Notes: generated by a model not told the origin, from the sequence alone. Positions 1 through 13,732 are shown, counted from the first letter of the stretch. The stretch: 64,000 nt of DNA from Nonomuraea montanisoli (GCF_013363975.1 NZ_JABWGN010000002.1:1-64000), one strand, 5' to 3'. Numbers and translations: made by a program.

Positions 1-120
1 ATGAGGTCTCCCACCCTGTGAGGGGGTAAGGCTCCCGGTAGACGACCGGGTTGATAGGCCGGAGGTGGAAGCGCGGTAACGTGTGGAGCTGACCGGTACT
101 AATAGGCCGAGGACTTGACC
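1..120 (+). rRNA. rrl: 23S rRNA, 3' end (partial)
   Basis: The first ~120 bases read as the conserved 3' terminus of actinobacterial 23S rRNA, including the helix ending in the GTGGAGCTGACCGGTACTAA stretch followed by the terminal AGGCCGAGGACTTGACCA. The 5' part lies outside the window. The exact 3' end is estimated. The 5S gene follows after an AT-richer spacer, as in a normal 16S-23S-5S operon. Confidence 0.93.
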
Positions 121-204
121 ACAAAGCAAGCTTTTTTGAGCGTTTTGCTCGCGTCCACTAGGCAATTCTGAGACAGCAAGCGGTGTGCTTGTGTGTTTCG
201 GAGG

Positions 205-322
205 GTTACGGCGGTTATGGCGGGAAGGAAACACCCGGTTACATTCCGAACCCGGAAGTTAAGCTTCCCAGCGCCGATGGTACTGCACTCGGGAGGGTGT
301 GGGAGAGTAGGTCACCGCCGGA
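205..322 (+). rRNA. rrf: 5S ribosomal RNA
   Basis: About 118 nt with typical 5S structure: the 5' strand GGTTACGGCGG pairs with the 3' strand CACCGCCGGAC, and the internal CCGAACCCGGAAGTTAAG loop B/C region is conserved. It lies ~85 bp behind the 23S end, in the same orientation. The ends are set by terminal helix pairing and may be off by 1-2 nt. Confidence 0.95.
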
Positions 323-516
323 CAATCTTTGTTTGACAGGTAAGGGCTCCATCCGGAGCTTCTCAGGGCCAGGGTTGGCTTTGGGGAGTGGAGGATGGGG
401 CCCTTTCTTGCGTTGTGGGGGTGTTTTGAGGGGCCGGCCCGCGTCTCGTGGGCGGTGGGTCCTTCTGGCGGGCACTCGTATTGTCTGGCGGGTGCTCAGA
501 TGCGTGGCACAGGCTG

Positions 517-550
517 GTGCGCGTGCGCGTGCGCGTGCGCGTGCGTGCGC
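517..550. repeat. GTGCGC microsatellite
   Basis: About five tandem copies of the hexamer GTGCGC, with the last copy imperfect. The alternating purine/pyrimidine pattern (GC/GT) has Z-DNA-forming potential. It directly precedes a 7-bp tandem array. Confidence 0.9.
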
Positions 551-552
551 AC

Positions 553-615
553 GTCGTGCATCGTGCGTCGTGCGTCGTGCGTCGTGCGTCGTGCGTCGTG
601 CGTCGTGCGTCGTGC
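553..615. repeat. 7-bp tandem repeat, nine copies
   Basis: Nine head-to-tail copies of GTCGTGC. The second copy differs by one base (ATCGTGC). Because 7 is not a multiple of 3, the array gives open frames in all phases, and no coding function is inferred. Copy number is likely variable between strains. Confidence 0.95.
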
Positions 616-799
616 GGCCCACGCTAATGCGTGCGTGCTCTTGTGCAGTGTTCACATTCGCTCCCCAAGGTCTGGCGGAGATCCTCGGCCCTCAGGCGCG
701 CCTCACTCTCCGGCCGCGCCCCTTCATCCAGACCCCTTCCGGCCGCCGTCCTCGCTGGGCCTGTCCCGGACCGGTCGGGGCGCTCAGTAGGGTTGAGGG

Positions 800-2119
800 G
801 TGGACTACCGTGCTGTTGAACGCGCGATCATGGACCGAGGCGTCGAATGGGACTTCGAGCCCACGCTCGACCGTATCGCCGCCCTGCTCGACCTGCTCGG
901 CTCGCCTCAGCGGGCGTACCCGGTCATTCACATAGCGGGCACCAACGGCAAGACCAGTACGGCCCGCCTGACCGAGGCGCTGCTCCGCGAGCGCAACCTC
1001 CGCGTCGGCCGCTTCACCAGCCCGCATCTCGTCTCGATGCGCGAGCGCATCACCGTGGACGGCGAGCCGCTGAGCGAGGAGCGCTTCGCGCAGGTCTACG
1101 AGGAGATCATCCCGTACGTCGAGCTGACCGACACGCAGGGCCGCCGCATCCAGTTCTTCGAGCTGCTGACGGCCATGGCGTTCGCGGCCTTCGCCGACAC
1201 CCCGGTCGACGTCGCCGTGATCGAGGCCGGCATGGGCGGGTCCTGGGACGCGACGAACGTCGCCGACGGCACCGTCGCCGTCATCACCCCCATCTCCCTC
1301 GACCACACCGACCGGCTGGGCCCCGACATCCCGAGCATCGCCGGTGAGAAGGCCGGCATCCTCAAGCCCGGCGCCACCGCCATCCTCGCCCAGCAGGAGC
1401 TGGAGGCGGCCGAGGTGCTCATGCGCCGGGCCGGCGAGGTGGGCGCGGTCGTGGCGCGCGAGGGCCTGGAGTTCGGCGTGCTGGCCCGCGAGGTGGCGAT
1501 CGGCGGCCAGCTCCTGACCCTGCGCGGCCTCAAGGGCGTCTACGACGAGGTGTACCTGCCGCTCTACGGCGCCCACCAGGCGAGCAACGCCGTCACCGCG
1601 CTGGCCGCCGTCGAGGCGCTCACGGGCGGCGACGAGCCGCTGGACACGGACCTGGTACGCCAGGCGTTCGCGCAGGCGTCGTCACCGGGACGGCTGGAGG
1701 TCCTCCGCCGCAACCCGACCGTGGTGGTCGACGCGGCGCACAACCCCGGCGGCATGCAGGCCACGCTCGACGCGCTGCACGAAGCGTTCGACTTCGCCAA
1801 GGTCGTCGGCGTCGTCGCCGCCATGGGCGACAAGGACGTCGACACCATGCTGGAGCTCCTGGAGCCCATGCTGGAAGAGATCATCGTCACCCGCAATTCC
1901 TCGCCCAGGTCGATGGCGCCCGAGGAGCTGGCGCGGCTGGCGGTGGCCGTCTTCGGCGAGGACCGCGTGCACGTCGTCGAGCGCCTCGACGACGCCATCG
2001 ACAGGGGCATCGGCATCGCCGACGCCGAGGGTGAGTTCAGCGGCACGGGCGTGCTGATCACCGGGTCCGTGGTCACCGCCGGCGACGCCCGCCACCTGCT
2101 GCGGGCGGAGGGCGAGTGA
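800..2119 (+). CDS. folC: Bifunctional folylpolyglutamate synthase/dihydrofolate synthase
   Basis: ATP-dependent cytosolic ligase that adds glutamate to dihydropteroate and to tetrahydrofolates. The 439-residue protein is of normal length. The Mur-ligase-type ATP loop IAGTNGKTSTA lies near residue 50. The folate signature SLDHTDRLG and the C-terminal ligase domain with VDAAHNPGG (about residue 310) are intact. The GTG start at 800 is preceded by a GAGGGG ribosome binding site. Downstream the stop overlaps the start of a DUF4233 gene (TGATG), the usual actinobacterial pairing. No oddities seen. Confidence 0.96.
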   Translation: MDYRAVERAIMDRGVEWDFEPTLDRIAALLDLLGSPQRAYPVIHIAGTNGKTSTARLTEALLRERNLRVGRFTSPHLVSMRERITVDGEPLSEERFAQVYEEIIPYVELTDTQGRRIQFFELLTAMAFAAFADTPVDVAVIEAGMGGSWDATNVADGTVAVITPISLDHTDRLGPDIPSIAGEKAGILKPGATAILAQQELEAAEVLMRRAGEVGAVVAREGLEFGVLAREVAIGGQLLTLRGLKGVYDEVYLPLYGAHQASNAVTALAAVEALTGGDEPLDTDLVRQAFAQASSPGRLEVLRRNPTVVVDAAHNPGGMQATLDALHEAFDFAKVVGVVAAMGDKDVDTMLELLEPMLEEIIVTRNSSPRSMAPEELARLAVAVFGEDRVHVVERLDDAIDRGIGIADAEGEFSGTGVLITGSVVTAGDARHLLRAEGE

Positions 2120-2484
2120 TGGCCGGGGGCGGGAAGGGCCTGCTGAGCTTCGAGGTGACGCCCGGCATGCGCCGGCTCGGGTCCAGTGTGCTCGGCATGG
2201 AGGCCATCGTCGCCGGGCTGGTCACGCCCGTCGCGATCGCCGTGAACGGCGTGCGGCCCCCGCTGGCCGTCACGGCCGGCATCGGCCTGGCCGTGCTGTG
2301 CGTGGTGGCGGCCGGGCTGCTGAAGAAGCCGATCGGGTACGTACTGGGCAGCCTGGTCCAGGTGATCGCCATCGCGACGGGGTTCCTGGTCCCGGCCATG
2401 TTCTTCCTCGGGGCGATCTTCCTGGCGCTGTGGATCACCGCGATATTCGTCGCTCGCCGTGTCGAAGGCGTGACTTCCCGCTAA
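2119..2484 (+). CDS. DUF4233 small membrane protein
   Basis: About 121 residues with four hydrophobic segments and a positively charged C-terminus (ending ARRVEGVTSR), so probably a small integral membrane protein. DUF4233 genes follow folC in many actinomycetes, and the ATG here overlaps the folC stop, so the two are translationally coupled. A GTG one codon upstream (2116) is an alternative start. The biochemical role is unknown. The link to folate metabolism is by neighbourhood only. Confidence 0.85.
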   Translation: MAGGGKGLLSFEVTPGMRRLGSSVLGMEAIVAGLVTPVAIAVNGVRPPLAVTAGIGLAVLCVVAAGLLKKPIGYVLGSLVQVIAIATGFLVPAMFFLGAIFLALWITAIFVARRVEGVTSR

Positions 2485-2495
2485 AGTCGGCCAAC

Positions 2496-4901
<2,406 letters not shown>

Positions 4902-5432
4902 CCTCGCCCCGGCGTCCCAGGAGCGACCCCGCCCCGGGCTCCCAGGAGTGACCCGCTTCGGGCCTCAGAAGTGAGCCCGCCCCGAGTAACCAGGGTGAGC
5001 CTGCCCCGGGCTCCCCGGAGTGACCCTGCCCTGAGTAACCAGGGTGAGCCTGCCCCGGACTCCCGGAGTGAGCCTGCCCCGGGCTCCCAGGAGAGCCTTC
5101 CGGGTCTCCGGAGCGGGCTCGTCCCGAGTAGCCAGGAGTGGACCCGCTTCGGGCCCCCGGAGTGAGCCTGCCCCGAGCAACCAGGAGTGGCCCCGCCCCG
5201 GGCTCCCAGAAGAGCCTCCCGGGCTCCCGGGGTGAGCTCGTCCCGAGTAGCCGGAGTGAGACCGTCGCGGACTCCCTGGCGTGCGGCGCGGGGGAGGCGT
5301 CCCGGGGACGGTAAGCTGAGCCGCAGCTACAGCGACGCGAGGTCGTCCGTGCCGCGGAGCGCTCCCGGCGGAGTCATCCGGCGTCCGTAGCCGCATCCGC
5401 GACCCCCAGACCTGTTCAAAGGAGAACCTCAA
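4902..5432. repeat. Degenerate ~24-bp tandem repeat array upstream of ndk
   Basis: From about 4903 to 5260 there are roughly 15 head-to-tail, imperfect copies of a ~24-base unit of the form GAGTGACCCTGCCCCG followed by GGCTCCCAG or AGTAACCAG. No gene is supported here. Open frames on both strands just translate the repeat. The last ~170 bases before ndk (5261-5432) are non-repetitive and should hold the ndk promoter. A ribosome binding site AAAGGAGA is at 5418-5425. Confidence 0.85.
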
Positions 5433-5843
5433 GTGTCCGAGCGCACTCTTGTCCTGATCAAGCCCGACGGGGTGAAGCGCGGCCTCATCGGTGACGTGAT
5501 CGCCCGCGTGGAGCGCAAGGGCCTCAAGGTCGTCGCGATGGACCTGCGCACCCTCGACGCCGACACCGCCAAGGCCCACTACGCCGAGCACTCCGAGCGG
5601 CCGTTCTTCGGCGAGCTCGTCGAGTTCATCACCTCCGGCCCGCTCGTCGCCATGGTGCTGGAGGGCCCGCGCGCGGTCGAGGCGTTCCGCGCCCTGGCCG
5701 GGCTCACCGACCCGGTGAAGTCGGCTCCCGGCACGATCCGCGGCGACCACGCCCTGGAGATCGGCGAGAACGTCGTCCACGGCTCCGACTCGCCCGAGTC
5801 CGCCGCCCGCGAGATCAAGATCTTCTTCCCGGACCGCTTCTAG
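5433..5843 (+). CDS. ndk: Nucleoside diphosphate kinase
   Basis: Transfers the gamma-phosphate of ATP to NDPs through a phosphohistidine. The protein has 136 residues, the usual length. The N-terminus [16 protein letters not shown] is conserved, and the active-site motif NVVHGSDS contains the catalytic histidine (residue ~117). The GTG start is fixed by the AAAGGAGA ribosome binding site 8 bases upstream. The gene is monocistronic: a repeat array lies upstream and a strong hairpin downstream. Confidence 0.98.
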   Translation: MSERTLVLIKPDGVKRGLIGDVIARVERKGLKVVAMDLRTLDADTAKAHYAEHSERPFFGELVEFITSGPLVAMVLEGPRAVEAFRALAGLTDPVKSAPGTIRGDHALEIGENVVHGSDSPESAAREIKIFFPDRF

Positions 5844-5852
5844 GAGCGCCGG

Positions 5853-5880
5853 AAGGGGCGCGTCTCTGCCGCGTCCCTTC
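5853..5880 (+). terminator. Terminator of ndk
   Basis: Stem AAGGGGCGCG / CGCGTCCCTT (one G.U pair) with a 7-base TCTCTGC loop starts ~10 bases behind the ndk stop. It lacks a long U-tract, as is common in actinomycetes. Confidence 0.7.
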
Positions 5881-6120
5881 TGTCCGGATTCGTGAGTGCC
5901 CGCCATGGCCCCGTGCCAGGCGGGCATTTCGCTTTTCTGATCGTCAAACGGGGCACTCTCCGCTTTTACCGGAAACCGGGCAAAAGGTGCTTGGCGGAGA
6001 GACGGCAGGATTTTTGTGGGGCGCGCGGGCTCGTTGCGTCCGGCGGTGGGTACGTCACGTTACGATTCGAATTCGCTCCGTAGCGATTGGCGTACGACAT
6101 TACGGAAGGCTCCGTTCCCC

Positions 6121-7152
6121 ATGGGCAGCAAGCTCGCGTTTCTCGGCCGGGACATGGCGGTCGACCTGGGCACCGCCAACACGCTGGTGTACGTGCGGGG
6201 CCGAGGCATCGTCCTCAACGAGCCGTCGGTCGTCGCCATCAACACCTCCACGGGCAAGATCGTGGCAGTCGGCATCGAGGCCAAGCGGATGATCGGCCGC
6301 ACGCCCGGCCACATCGTCGCGGTACGGCCGCTCAAGGACGGCGTGATCGCCGACTTCGACGTGACGGAGCGGATGCTGCGCTACTTCATCCAGCGGGTGC
6401 ACAAGCGCCGCCACTTCGCCAAGCCGCGCGTGATCATCGCCGTGCCGAGCGGGATCACGAGCGTGGAGCAGCGGGCGGTGAAGGAGGCCGGCTACCAGGC
6501 GGGGGCGCGCAAGGTCTACATCGTCGAGGAGCCGATGGCGGCCGCGATCGGCGCGGGGCTGCCGGTCCACGAGCCCACCGGCAACATGGTCGTCGACATC
6601 GGCGGCGGCACCACCGAGGTGGCGATCATCTCGATGGGCGGCGTGGTGACGAGCCAGTCGATCAGGATCGGCGGCGACGAGCTCGACCAGGCGGTGATCA
6701 CGTTCGCCAAGAAGGAGTACTCGCTCATGCTGGGCGAGCGCACCGCCGAGGAGATCAAGATGGCGATCGGCTCGGCCTGGCCCACCGAGGAGGAGGCGCA
6801 CGCCGAGATCCGCGGCCGCGACCTGGTGACGGGCCTGCCGAAGACGGTCGTCGTGTCGGGCGAGGAGGTCCGCAGGGCGACCGAGGAGCCGGTCGGGTCC
6901 ATCGTCGACGCGGTCAAGTCCACGCTCGACCGGTGCCCGCCGGAGCTGGCCGGCGACCTGATGGACCGCGGCATCGCGCTGACCGGCGGCGGCGCCCTGC
7001 TCAAGGGCATGGAGGAGCGGATCAGGGCCGAGACGGGCATGCCCGTCCACCTCGTCGACAACGCCCTCGACTCGGTCGCGCTCGGCTCGGGCCGGTGCGT
7101 GGAGGAGTTCGAGGAGCTGCAGCAGGTGCTCGTGCCGGAATCCCGCCGTTGA
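6121..7152 (+). CDS. mreB: Rod-shape-determining actin homologue MreB
   Basis: Actin-like ATPase that scaffolds lateral wall synthesis or, in sporulating actinomycetes, spore-wall synthesis. The 343-residue product has the phosphate-1 loop [11 protein letters not shown] near residue 15, the phosphate-2 motif [10 protein letters not shown], and the adenosine motif [10 protein letters not shown] near residue 290. The ATG at 6121 gives the family's usual N-terminus ([13 protein letters not shown]). The open frame extends further upstream without homology. It is the first gene of an mreB-mreC-mreD-PBP2-rodA run, and mreC follows after 13 bases. Confidence 0.97.
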   Translation: MGSKLAFLGRDMAVDLGTANTLVYVRGRGIVLNEPSVVAINTSTGKIVAVGIEAKRMIGRTPGHIVAVRPLKDGVIADFDVTERMLRYFIQRVHKRRHFAKPRVIIAVPSGITSVEQRAVKEAGYQAGARKVYIVEEPMAAAIGAGLPVHEPTGNMVVDIGGGTTEVAIISMGGVVTSQSIRIGGDELDQAVITFAKKEYSLMLGERTAEEIKMAIGSAWPTEEEAHAEIRGRDLVTGLPKTVVVSGEEVRRATEEPVGSIVDAVKSTLDRCPPELAGDLMDRGIALTGGGALLKGMEERIRAETGMPVHLVDNALDSVALGSGRCVEEFEELQQVLVPESRR

Positions 7153-7165
7153 GGGGGGACGTCTG

Positions 7166-8044
7166 ATGAGGGACACCCGCCGCGCGCGGATCATCCTCGG
7201 CACGCTGCTGGCGATCGCCCTGGTCGCGCTGACCGTCGACCGCCGCGCCGGCGACGGCTCGCCGTTCGTGCCGGTGCGCGCGGCCGGGGCGTGGATGTTC
7301 GGCGCGGTCGAGGGCGCCGCCGGGGTCGTGTCCCGGCCGCTGACCGGCTTCGTCCAGGCGGTCGTCACCGCGCCCGGCGCGCAGGACGAACTCAAGCGGC
7401 TGCGCGCCGAGAACGCCCGGCTGCGCTCGGGTCTGATCGCGAGCAGGCTCGACGCCGACAGGTCCGCGGAGCTGAAGCGGATGCTCGGCACGGCCGGCCG
7501 CGGCGGCTACACGGTCGTGACCGGCAACGTGATCGCCCGGCGCGGCAATCCCGGCTTCGAGGACGCCGTCCAGCTCGACATCGGCGCCGATGACGGGGTG
7601 CGTCCGGAGATGACCGTGATGAACGCCGACGGGCTGGTGGGCCGGGTCGTGCAGGCCGGCGCCCGCACGTCCACGGTGCTGCTCATCAGCGACCGGGCCT
7701 CGGCCACGGGCGCCCGGCTGGAGGGCGGCCAGGAGATCGGCGTCGTCCACGGGGTGGGCGAGAACGGGCGTCTGGTGCAGTTCAAGCTGCTCGACGCGAC
7801 CGCGCCGATGGCGCCGGGCGGGCGCATCGTGAGCTTCGGGTCGCAGCACGGCCGGCCGTACGTGCCGGGGCTGCCGGTGGGGGTGATCGAACGGGTGGAG
7901 GCGACGCCGGGCGAGCTCACGCGGGTCGCGTTCGCGCGGCCGTACGCGGATCTGACGGCGCTGGACGTGGTGGGGGTGGTCGTGCGCGGACCGGGTCGTG
8001 ACCCGCGTGACGCCGTGCTGCCGCCGAAGGAGGGAGCACGATGA
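7166..8044 (+). CDS. mreC: Rod-shape-determining protein MreC
   Basis: Bitopic membrane protein linking MreB to the wall synthases. The 292 residues comprise a short cytoplasmic N-terminus, one TM helix (~residues 9-25), a coiled-coil with ELKRLRAENARLRSGL near 75-95, and the periplasmic beta-barrel domain typical of MreC. The ATG lies 13 bases behind mreB with a GAGGGG ribosome binding site, and the stop overlaps the mreD start (ATGA). Confidence 0.94.
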   Translation: MRDTRRARIILGTLLAIALVALTVDRRAGDGSPFVPVRAAGAWMFGAVEGAAGVVSRPLTGFVQAVVTAPGAQDELKRLRAENARLRSGLIASRLDADRSAELKRMLGTAGRGGYTVVTGNVIARRGNPGFEDAVQLDIGADDGVRPEMTVMNADGLVGRVVQAGARTSTVLLISDRASATGARLEGGQEIGVVHGVGENGRLVQFKLLDATAPMAPGGRIVSFGSQHGRPYVPGLPVGVIERVEATPGELTRVAFARPYADLTALDVVGVVVRGPGRDPRDAVLPPKEGAR

Positions 8045-8505
8045 CGGCTCTGCTGGTCGTGCCGCTCGCGGTGCTGGTGCAGGTGATCCTGGTCAACCGG
8101 GTGCCGCTGCCGGGAGGCGGCTCGCCCGACCTGGTGCTGCTGGCCGTGACGGGCGTGGCGATGACGAGGGGGCCCGTGACCGGAGCGGTGATCGGGTTCT
8201 GCGCGGGGCTGCTGGTGGACGTGATGCCGCCGGCCGCCCACCTGATGGGCCTGTACGCGTTCACGCTGGCGGTCATCGGCTACGTCGCCGGGCGCGGGCT
8301 CGGCACGCCCGTGACGACCGTCATGCTGTGCGTGCTGCTCGGGCCGCTGCTGGCCGCCGGGCTCGGCGGGCTGATCTCCGATCCGCGGGTCGACGTCGAC
8401 ACCTTCACCGACCAGGTGCCGCTGACCATCGCCTACACGTTCTTCCTGTCGCCCCTCGTCATGTGGTGGGCCGCCCGCTCCGGCGAGCCGGGGTACGCGA
8501 CATGA
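8041..8505 (+). CDS. mreD: Rod-shape-determining protein MreD
   Basis: Small (154-residue) polytopic membrane protein with about five TM helices and the family motif ...GGGSPDLVLLAVTGVA near residue 25. It partners with MreC in the elongasome. Both ends are coupled by ATGA overlaps, to mreC upstream and the PBP2 gene downstream. Confidence 0.9.
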   Translation: MTALLVVPLAVLVQVILVNRVPLPGGGSPDLVLLAVTGVAMTRGPVTGAVIGFCAGLLVDVMPPAAHLMGLYAFTLAVIGYVAGRGLGTPVTTVMLCVLLGPLLAAGLGGLISDPRVDVDTFTDQVPLTIAYTFFLSPLVMWWAARSGEPGYAT

Positions 8506-10544
8506 TCCGGATGCGGTCCCGGCTGTTCCTGCTGCACGTGCTCGTCCTGAGCCTGCTCGTGGTGCTGGCCGTACGGCTGTGGCAGGTGCAGGTGGTGCGC
8601 GGGCAGGAGTTCGTGACCAGGGCGACCGAGACGAGGACGCGCACGGTGATCGAGCCCGCGGTGCGCGGCCAGATCCTCGACTCCTCCGGCCGCCCGCTGG
8701 TGCGCAACCAGACGGCGCTGGTGGTGTCGGTCGACCGGACCGCGCTGGCGCGCACGCCCGACGGCGGCAGGTCGGTGCTGCGCAAGCTCAGCGCCGTGCT
8801 CGGCACGCCGGTCAAGAAGCTCAAGGAGCGCATCCGCCCGTGCGGGCCCGGCGTCTCGCAGCCGTGCTGGACGGGCTCGCCGTACCAGCCGGTGCCCGTC
8901 GAGCAGAAGGCCGACACCCGCCAGGCGCTGCAGATCCTCGAACGCCAGGAGGACTTCCCCGGCGTCAGCGCCGAGATCCAGTCGGTGCGGCAGTACCCCG
9001 GCGGCCAGGCGGGCGCGCAGATGCTCGGCTACCTGCAGCCGGTCACCGAGGCCGAGCTGGAGAAGCGCGCCGGGCTCAAGGCCGCCTACTCCGGCGTCGA
9101 CCTCGCCGGGCGCGACGGCCTGGAGGAGGTCTACGACGAGGCGCTGCGCGGCAAGCCGGGGATGCGCCGCGTGCAGGTGGACCGGATGGGCAAGGCGATC
9201 GGCGTCGAGCAGCAGGTACGGCCGGTCAGCGGCGACAACCTGATCACCAGCATCGACGCCCGCGTGCAGGCCGTGGCCGAGCGGGCCCTGGCCAGGGCGA
9301 TGCACAACGCGCCGAAGGCCGACGGCGGCGCGGCCGTGGTGCTCGACGCGCGCACGTCGCGGGTGCTGGCACTGGCCAGCGCGCCCAGCTACGACCCGGC
9401 CGTGTGGGCGGGCGGCATCTCGGCGAGCGGCTACCAGCGGCTGCTGTCGCCGAAGTCGGGCATGCCGCTGGTGTCGCGGGCGATCAACGGGCAGTTCGCG
9501 CCCGGCTCGACGTTCAAGGTGTCGTCGGTCACGTCGATGCTGCGGGCCGGGTATCCGCTGAACGGCACCTACGACTGCCCCGGCTCGTACATGGTGGGCG
9601 ACCGGGCGTTCAACAACTTCCACGGCATCGGGCTCGGCCCGATGAACCTGCACACCGCGCTGGTCAAGTCGTGCGACACGATCTTCTACCGGGCGGCGTA
9701 CGAGCAGTACCTGCGCGACGGCGGGCGCAACCCCAAGAAGAAGCCGCGCGAGATCTTCGCCAACACGGCCCGGGCCTTCGGCTTCGGCCGCCCCACGGGC
9801 ATCGACCTGCCCGGCGAGTCGTCCGGCCGCATCCCCGACCGCCGCTGGAAGAAGGAGATGTGGACCCTGACCAGCGGCACCAACTGCCGCCGCGCGCAGA
9901 CCGGCTACCCCGAGGTGACCGACCGGGCGCGGGCCGACTTCCTCAAGCGGCTGGCCTCCGAGAACTGCGCCGAGGGCTTCATCCTGCGGCCCGGCGACTC
10001 GGCCAACTTCTCCATCGGCCAGGGCGACGTGCTGGTGACGCCGCTGCAGCTCGCCCGGGCGTACGCGGCGCTGGTCAACGACGGCAAGCTGCGCAGCCCG
10101 CGCATCGGCTGGGCGCGGGTGCGGCCGGACGGCACGCTGGTCGAGACGTACGACGTGCCGGTGGTCGGCAAGCTGCCGCTCAGCGAGAAGGAGCGCCTCT
10201 ACATCAAGAACGCGCTCAGCGAGGTGGCCTCCGACGGAACGGCCGCCGGCGCGTTCGCCGGATTCCCCATGGACAAGGTGCGCATCGGCGGCAAGACCGG
10301 TACCGCGGAGGTGTGGGGCAAGGAGGACACCTCCTGGTTCGCCTCGTTCGCGCCGACCAACGACCCGCGGTTCGTGGTGGTGGCCATGGTGTCGCAGGGC
10401 GGCATGGGCGCGCAGACCGCGGCGCCGGCCGTACGGGAGATCTACGAGGGCATCTACGGGATCAAGGGCAAGGCGGCCCTGCCGGGCGGCAGACCGGTGG
10501 CCAGGCTGCCGAGGTTCGCGCCCGACGGAACGGTGGCGCGGTAG
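8502..10544 (+). CDS. mrdA: Penicillin-binding protein 2, class B transpeptidase
   Basis: DD-transpeptidase that cross-links peptidoglycan with RodA as partner glycosyltransferase. The 680 residues carry an N-terminal TM anchor (residues ~7-25), a PBP dimer domain, and a transpeptidase domain with the active-site tetrad STFK (S336-K339), SCD in place of SxN (near residue 391) and KTGT at 598-601. All three motifs are present, so the enzyme is predicted active. The ATG at 8502 overlaps the mreD stop. The longer open frame upstream belongs to other genes. Confidence 0.96.
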   Translation: MIRMRSRLFLLHVLVLSLLVVLAVRLWQVQVVRGQEFVTRATETRTRTVIEPAVRGQILDSSGRPLVRNQTALVVSVDRTALARTPDGGRSVLRKLSAVLGTPVKKLKERIRPCGPGVSQPCWTGSPYQPVPVEQKADTRQALQILERQEDFPGVSAEIQSVRQYPGGQAGAQMLGYLQPVTEAELEKRAGLKAAYSGVDLAGRDGLEEVYDEALRGKPGMRRVQVDRMGKAIGVEQQVRPVSGDNLITSIDARVQAVAERALARAMHNAPKADGGAAVVLDARTSRVLALASAPSYDPAVWAGGISASGYQRLLSPKSGMPLVSRAINGQFAPGSTFKVSSVTSMLRAGYPLNGTYDCPGSYMVGDRAFNNFHGIGLGPMNLHTALVKSCDTIFYRAAYEQYLRDGGRNPKKKPREIFANTARAFGFGRPTGIDLPGESSGRIPDRRWKKEMWTLTSGTNCRRAQTGYPEVTDRARADFLKRLASENCAEGFILRPGDSANFSIGQGDVLVTPLQLARAYAALVNDGKLRSPRIGWARVRPDGTLVETYDVPVVGKLPLSEKERLYIKNALSEVASDGTAAGAFAGFPMDKVRIGGKTGTAEVWGKEDTSWFASFAPTNDPRFVVVAMVSQGGMGAQTAAPAVREIYEGIYGIKGKAALPGGRPVARLPRFAPDGTVAR

Positions 10545-10593
10545 ACGCCCCACCCGGGGCTGGTGGTGACGGCGGGGCAAGGGCGGAGGGGCG

Positions 10594-11763
10594 ATGGCGG
10601 AGCGCGTGCTGAGAAGCGGCCGGCGCGGCTACGGCCGCAGGATGGTGGGCGCGCAGTCGTCGCTGTGGCGGCTCGACGGCGTCCTGCTGGTCGCGGTGGC
10701 CGCGCTGAGCGTCATCGGCACCCTGCTGGTGTGGTCGTCCACCCGCACGTGGGCGCCCGGCTCGACCGGCCTGGTCAAGAAGCACATGCTCAACCTCGGC
10801 ATCGGGGTGGTGCTGTGCGCCATGACGACCGCGATCGACCACCGGGCCATGCGCGCGTACGCGCCGCTGGTGTTCCTGCTCAGCCTGGTGGGGCTCGGGC
10901 TGGTGATCTCGCCGCTCGGCGCGACGATCAACGGCTCGCACTCGTGGATCCTGCTGGGCGGCGGCTTCGCGGTGCAGCCGTCGGAGTTCGCCAAGCTCGG
11001 GCTGCTGCTGATCCTGGCGATGCTGCTGGCGCAGCCGGCCGAGGGCAGCGACCGCCCGCGCACGTTCGACATCGTGCTGGCGCTGTGCGTGGCGGCGCTG
11101 ACCATGGGCATGGTGATGCTCCAGCCGGACCTCGGCACGGCGCTGGTGCTCGCCGTGATCACCGCCGCGGCGCTGATCATCGGCGGGGTGCGCAAGCGGT
11201 GGATCGTGGGGCTGACGCTCGTGGCGGCGACCGGGGTGTTCCTGGTGTTCCGGCTGCACCTGCTGGAGGCGTACCAGATCGCGCGCTTCACCGCGTTCCT
11301 CGATCCGGGCGTCGACCCGCGCGGCGTCGGCTACAACAGCACGCAGTCGCTCATCGCGATCGGCTCCGGCCAGCTGTTCGGCAAGGGCTGGCTGCACGGC
11401 GGGCAGACAACGGGGAGGTTCGTGCCGGAGCAGCACACCGACTTCATCTTCACGGTCGCGGGGGAGGAGTTCGGCTTCCTCGGCTCGGTGACCATCGTGC
11501 TGCTGCTCGGCGTGGTGCTGCTGCGGGGGCTGCGGATCGCCCGGCAGTGCGACGACCGGTTCGGCACGCTGGTGGCGGGCACGATCGTGTGCTGGTTCGC
11601 GTTCCAGACGTTCGTCAACATCGGGATGACCATCGGGATCATGCCCATCACCGGGCTGCCGCTGCCGTTCGTCTCGTACGGCGGCACCGCGACCTTCGCC
11701 AACCTCATCGCGGTGGGGCTGCTCCAGTCGATCAGGATCCGCGAGCAGCAGCAGTACGCCTGA
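10594..11763 (+). CDS. rodA: RodA peptidoglycan glycosyltransferase (SEDS family)
   Basis: SEDS-family integral membrane glycosyltransferase that polymerises lipid II. The 389-residue product has about ten TM helices. The conserved loop GGFAVQPSEFAKLG lies near residue 125. The region EQHTDFIFTVAGEEFGFLG, near residue 280, holds the family's essential acidic residues, and GLPLPFVSYGG is near residue 350. It lies 49 bases downstream of the PBP2 gene and is probably the last gene of the mre operon. Confidence 0.96.
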   Translation: MAERVLRSGRRGYGRRMVGAQSSLWRLDGVLLVAVAALSVIGTLLVWSSTRTWAPGSTGLVKKHMLNLGIGVVLCAMTTAIDHRAMRAYAPLVFLLSLVGLGLVISPLGATINGSHSWILLGGGFAVQPSEFAKLGLLLILAMLLAQPAEGSDRPRTFDIVLALCVAALTMGMVMLQPDLGTALVLAVITAAALIIGGVRKRWIVGLTLVAATGVFLVFRLHLLEAYQIARFTAFLDPGVDPRGVGYNSTQSLIAIGSGQLFGKGWLHGGQTTGRFVPEQHTDFIFTVAGEEFGFLGSVTIVLLLGVVLLRGLRIARQCDDRFGTLVAGTIVCWFAFQTFVNIGMTIGIMPITGLPLPFVSYGGTATFANLIAVGLLQSIRIREQQQYA

Positions 11764-11821
11764 CCGCGCCGGGCATACCACACCGGGACGGGCCGCTCCC
11801 GCGCGCCGCTACCCTGGTCGT

Positions 11822-13732
<1,911 letters not shown>

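Larger units (their letters stand above)
323..799. other. Gene-free spacer between rrn operon and folC
   Basis: No convincing gene. A short GC hairpin (GGCTCC/GGAGCT, ~345-362) could help end rRNA transcription. The middle is filled by two microsatellites, GTGCGC-type (517-550) and GTCGTGC (553-615). Long open frames here in several phases simply reflect the repeats and very high GC. The promoter of folC should lie in the last ~150 bases, but I cannot point to a clear -35/-10. Confidence 0.7.

Noticed and set aside
553..615. 7-bp array considered as a CRISPR-like array
   Set aside because: Units are contiguous with no spacers.
183..935. Long + strand frame across 5S rRNA and the microsatellites
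   Set aside because: Runs through an rRNA gene and tandem repeats and overlaps the well-supported folC start. No family resemblance.
4965..5927. 320-codon minus-strand frame over the 24-bp array and ndk
   Set aside because: Translates the repeat and the antisense of ndk; no start context or homology.
8433..10580. 715-codon minus-strand frame opposite PBP2
   Set aside because: Antisense of an obvious PBP2 with all catalytic motifs.
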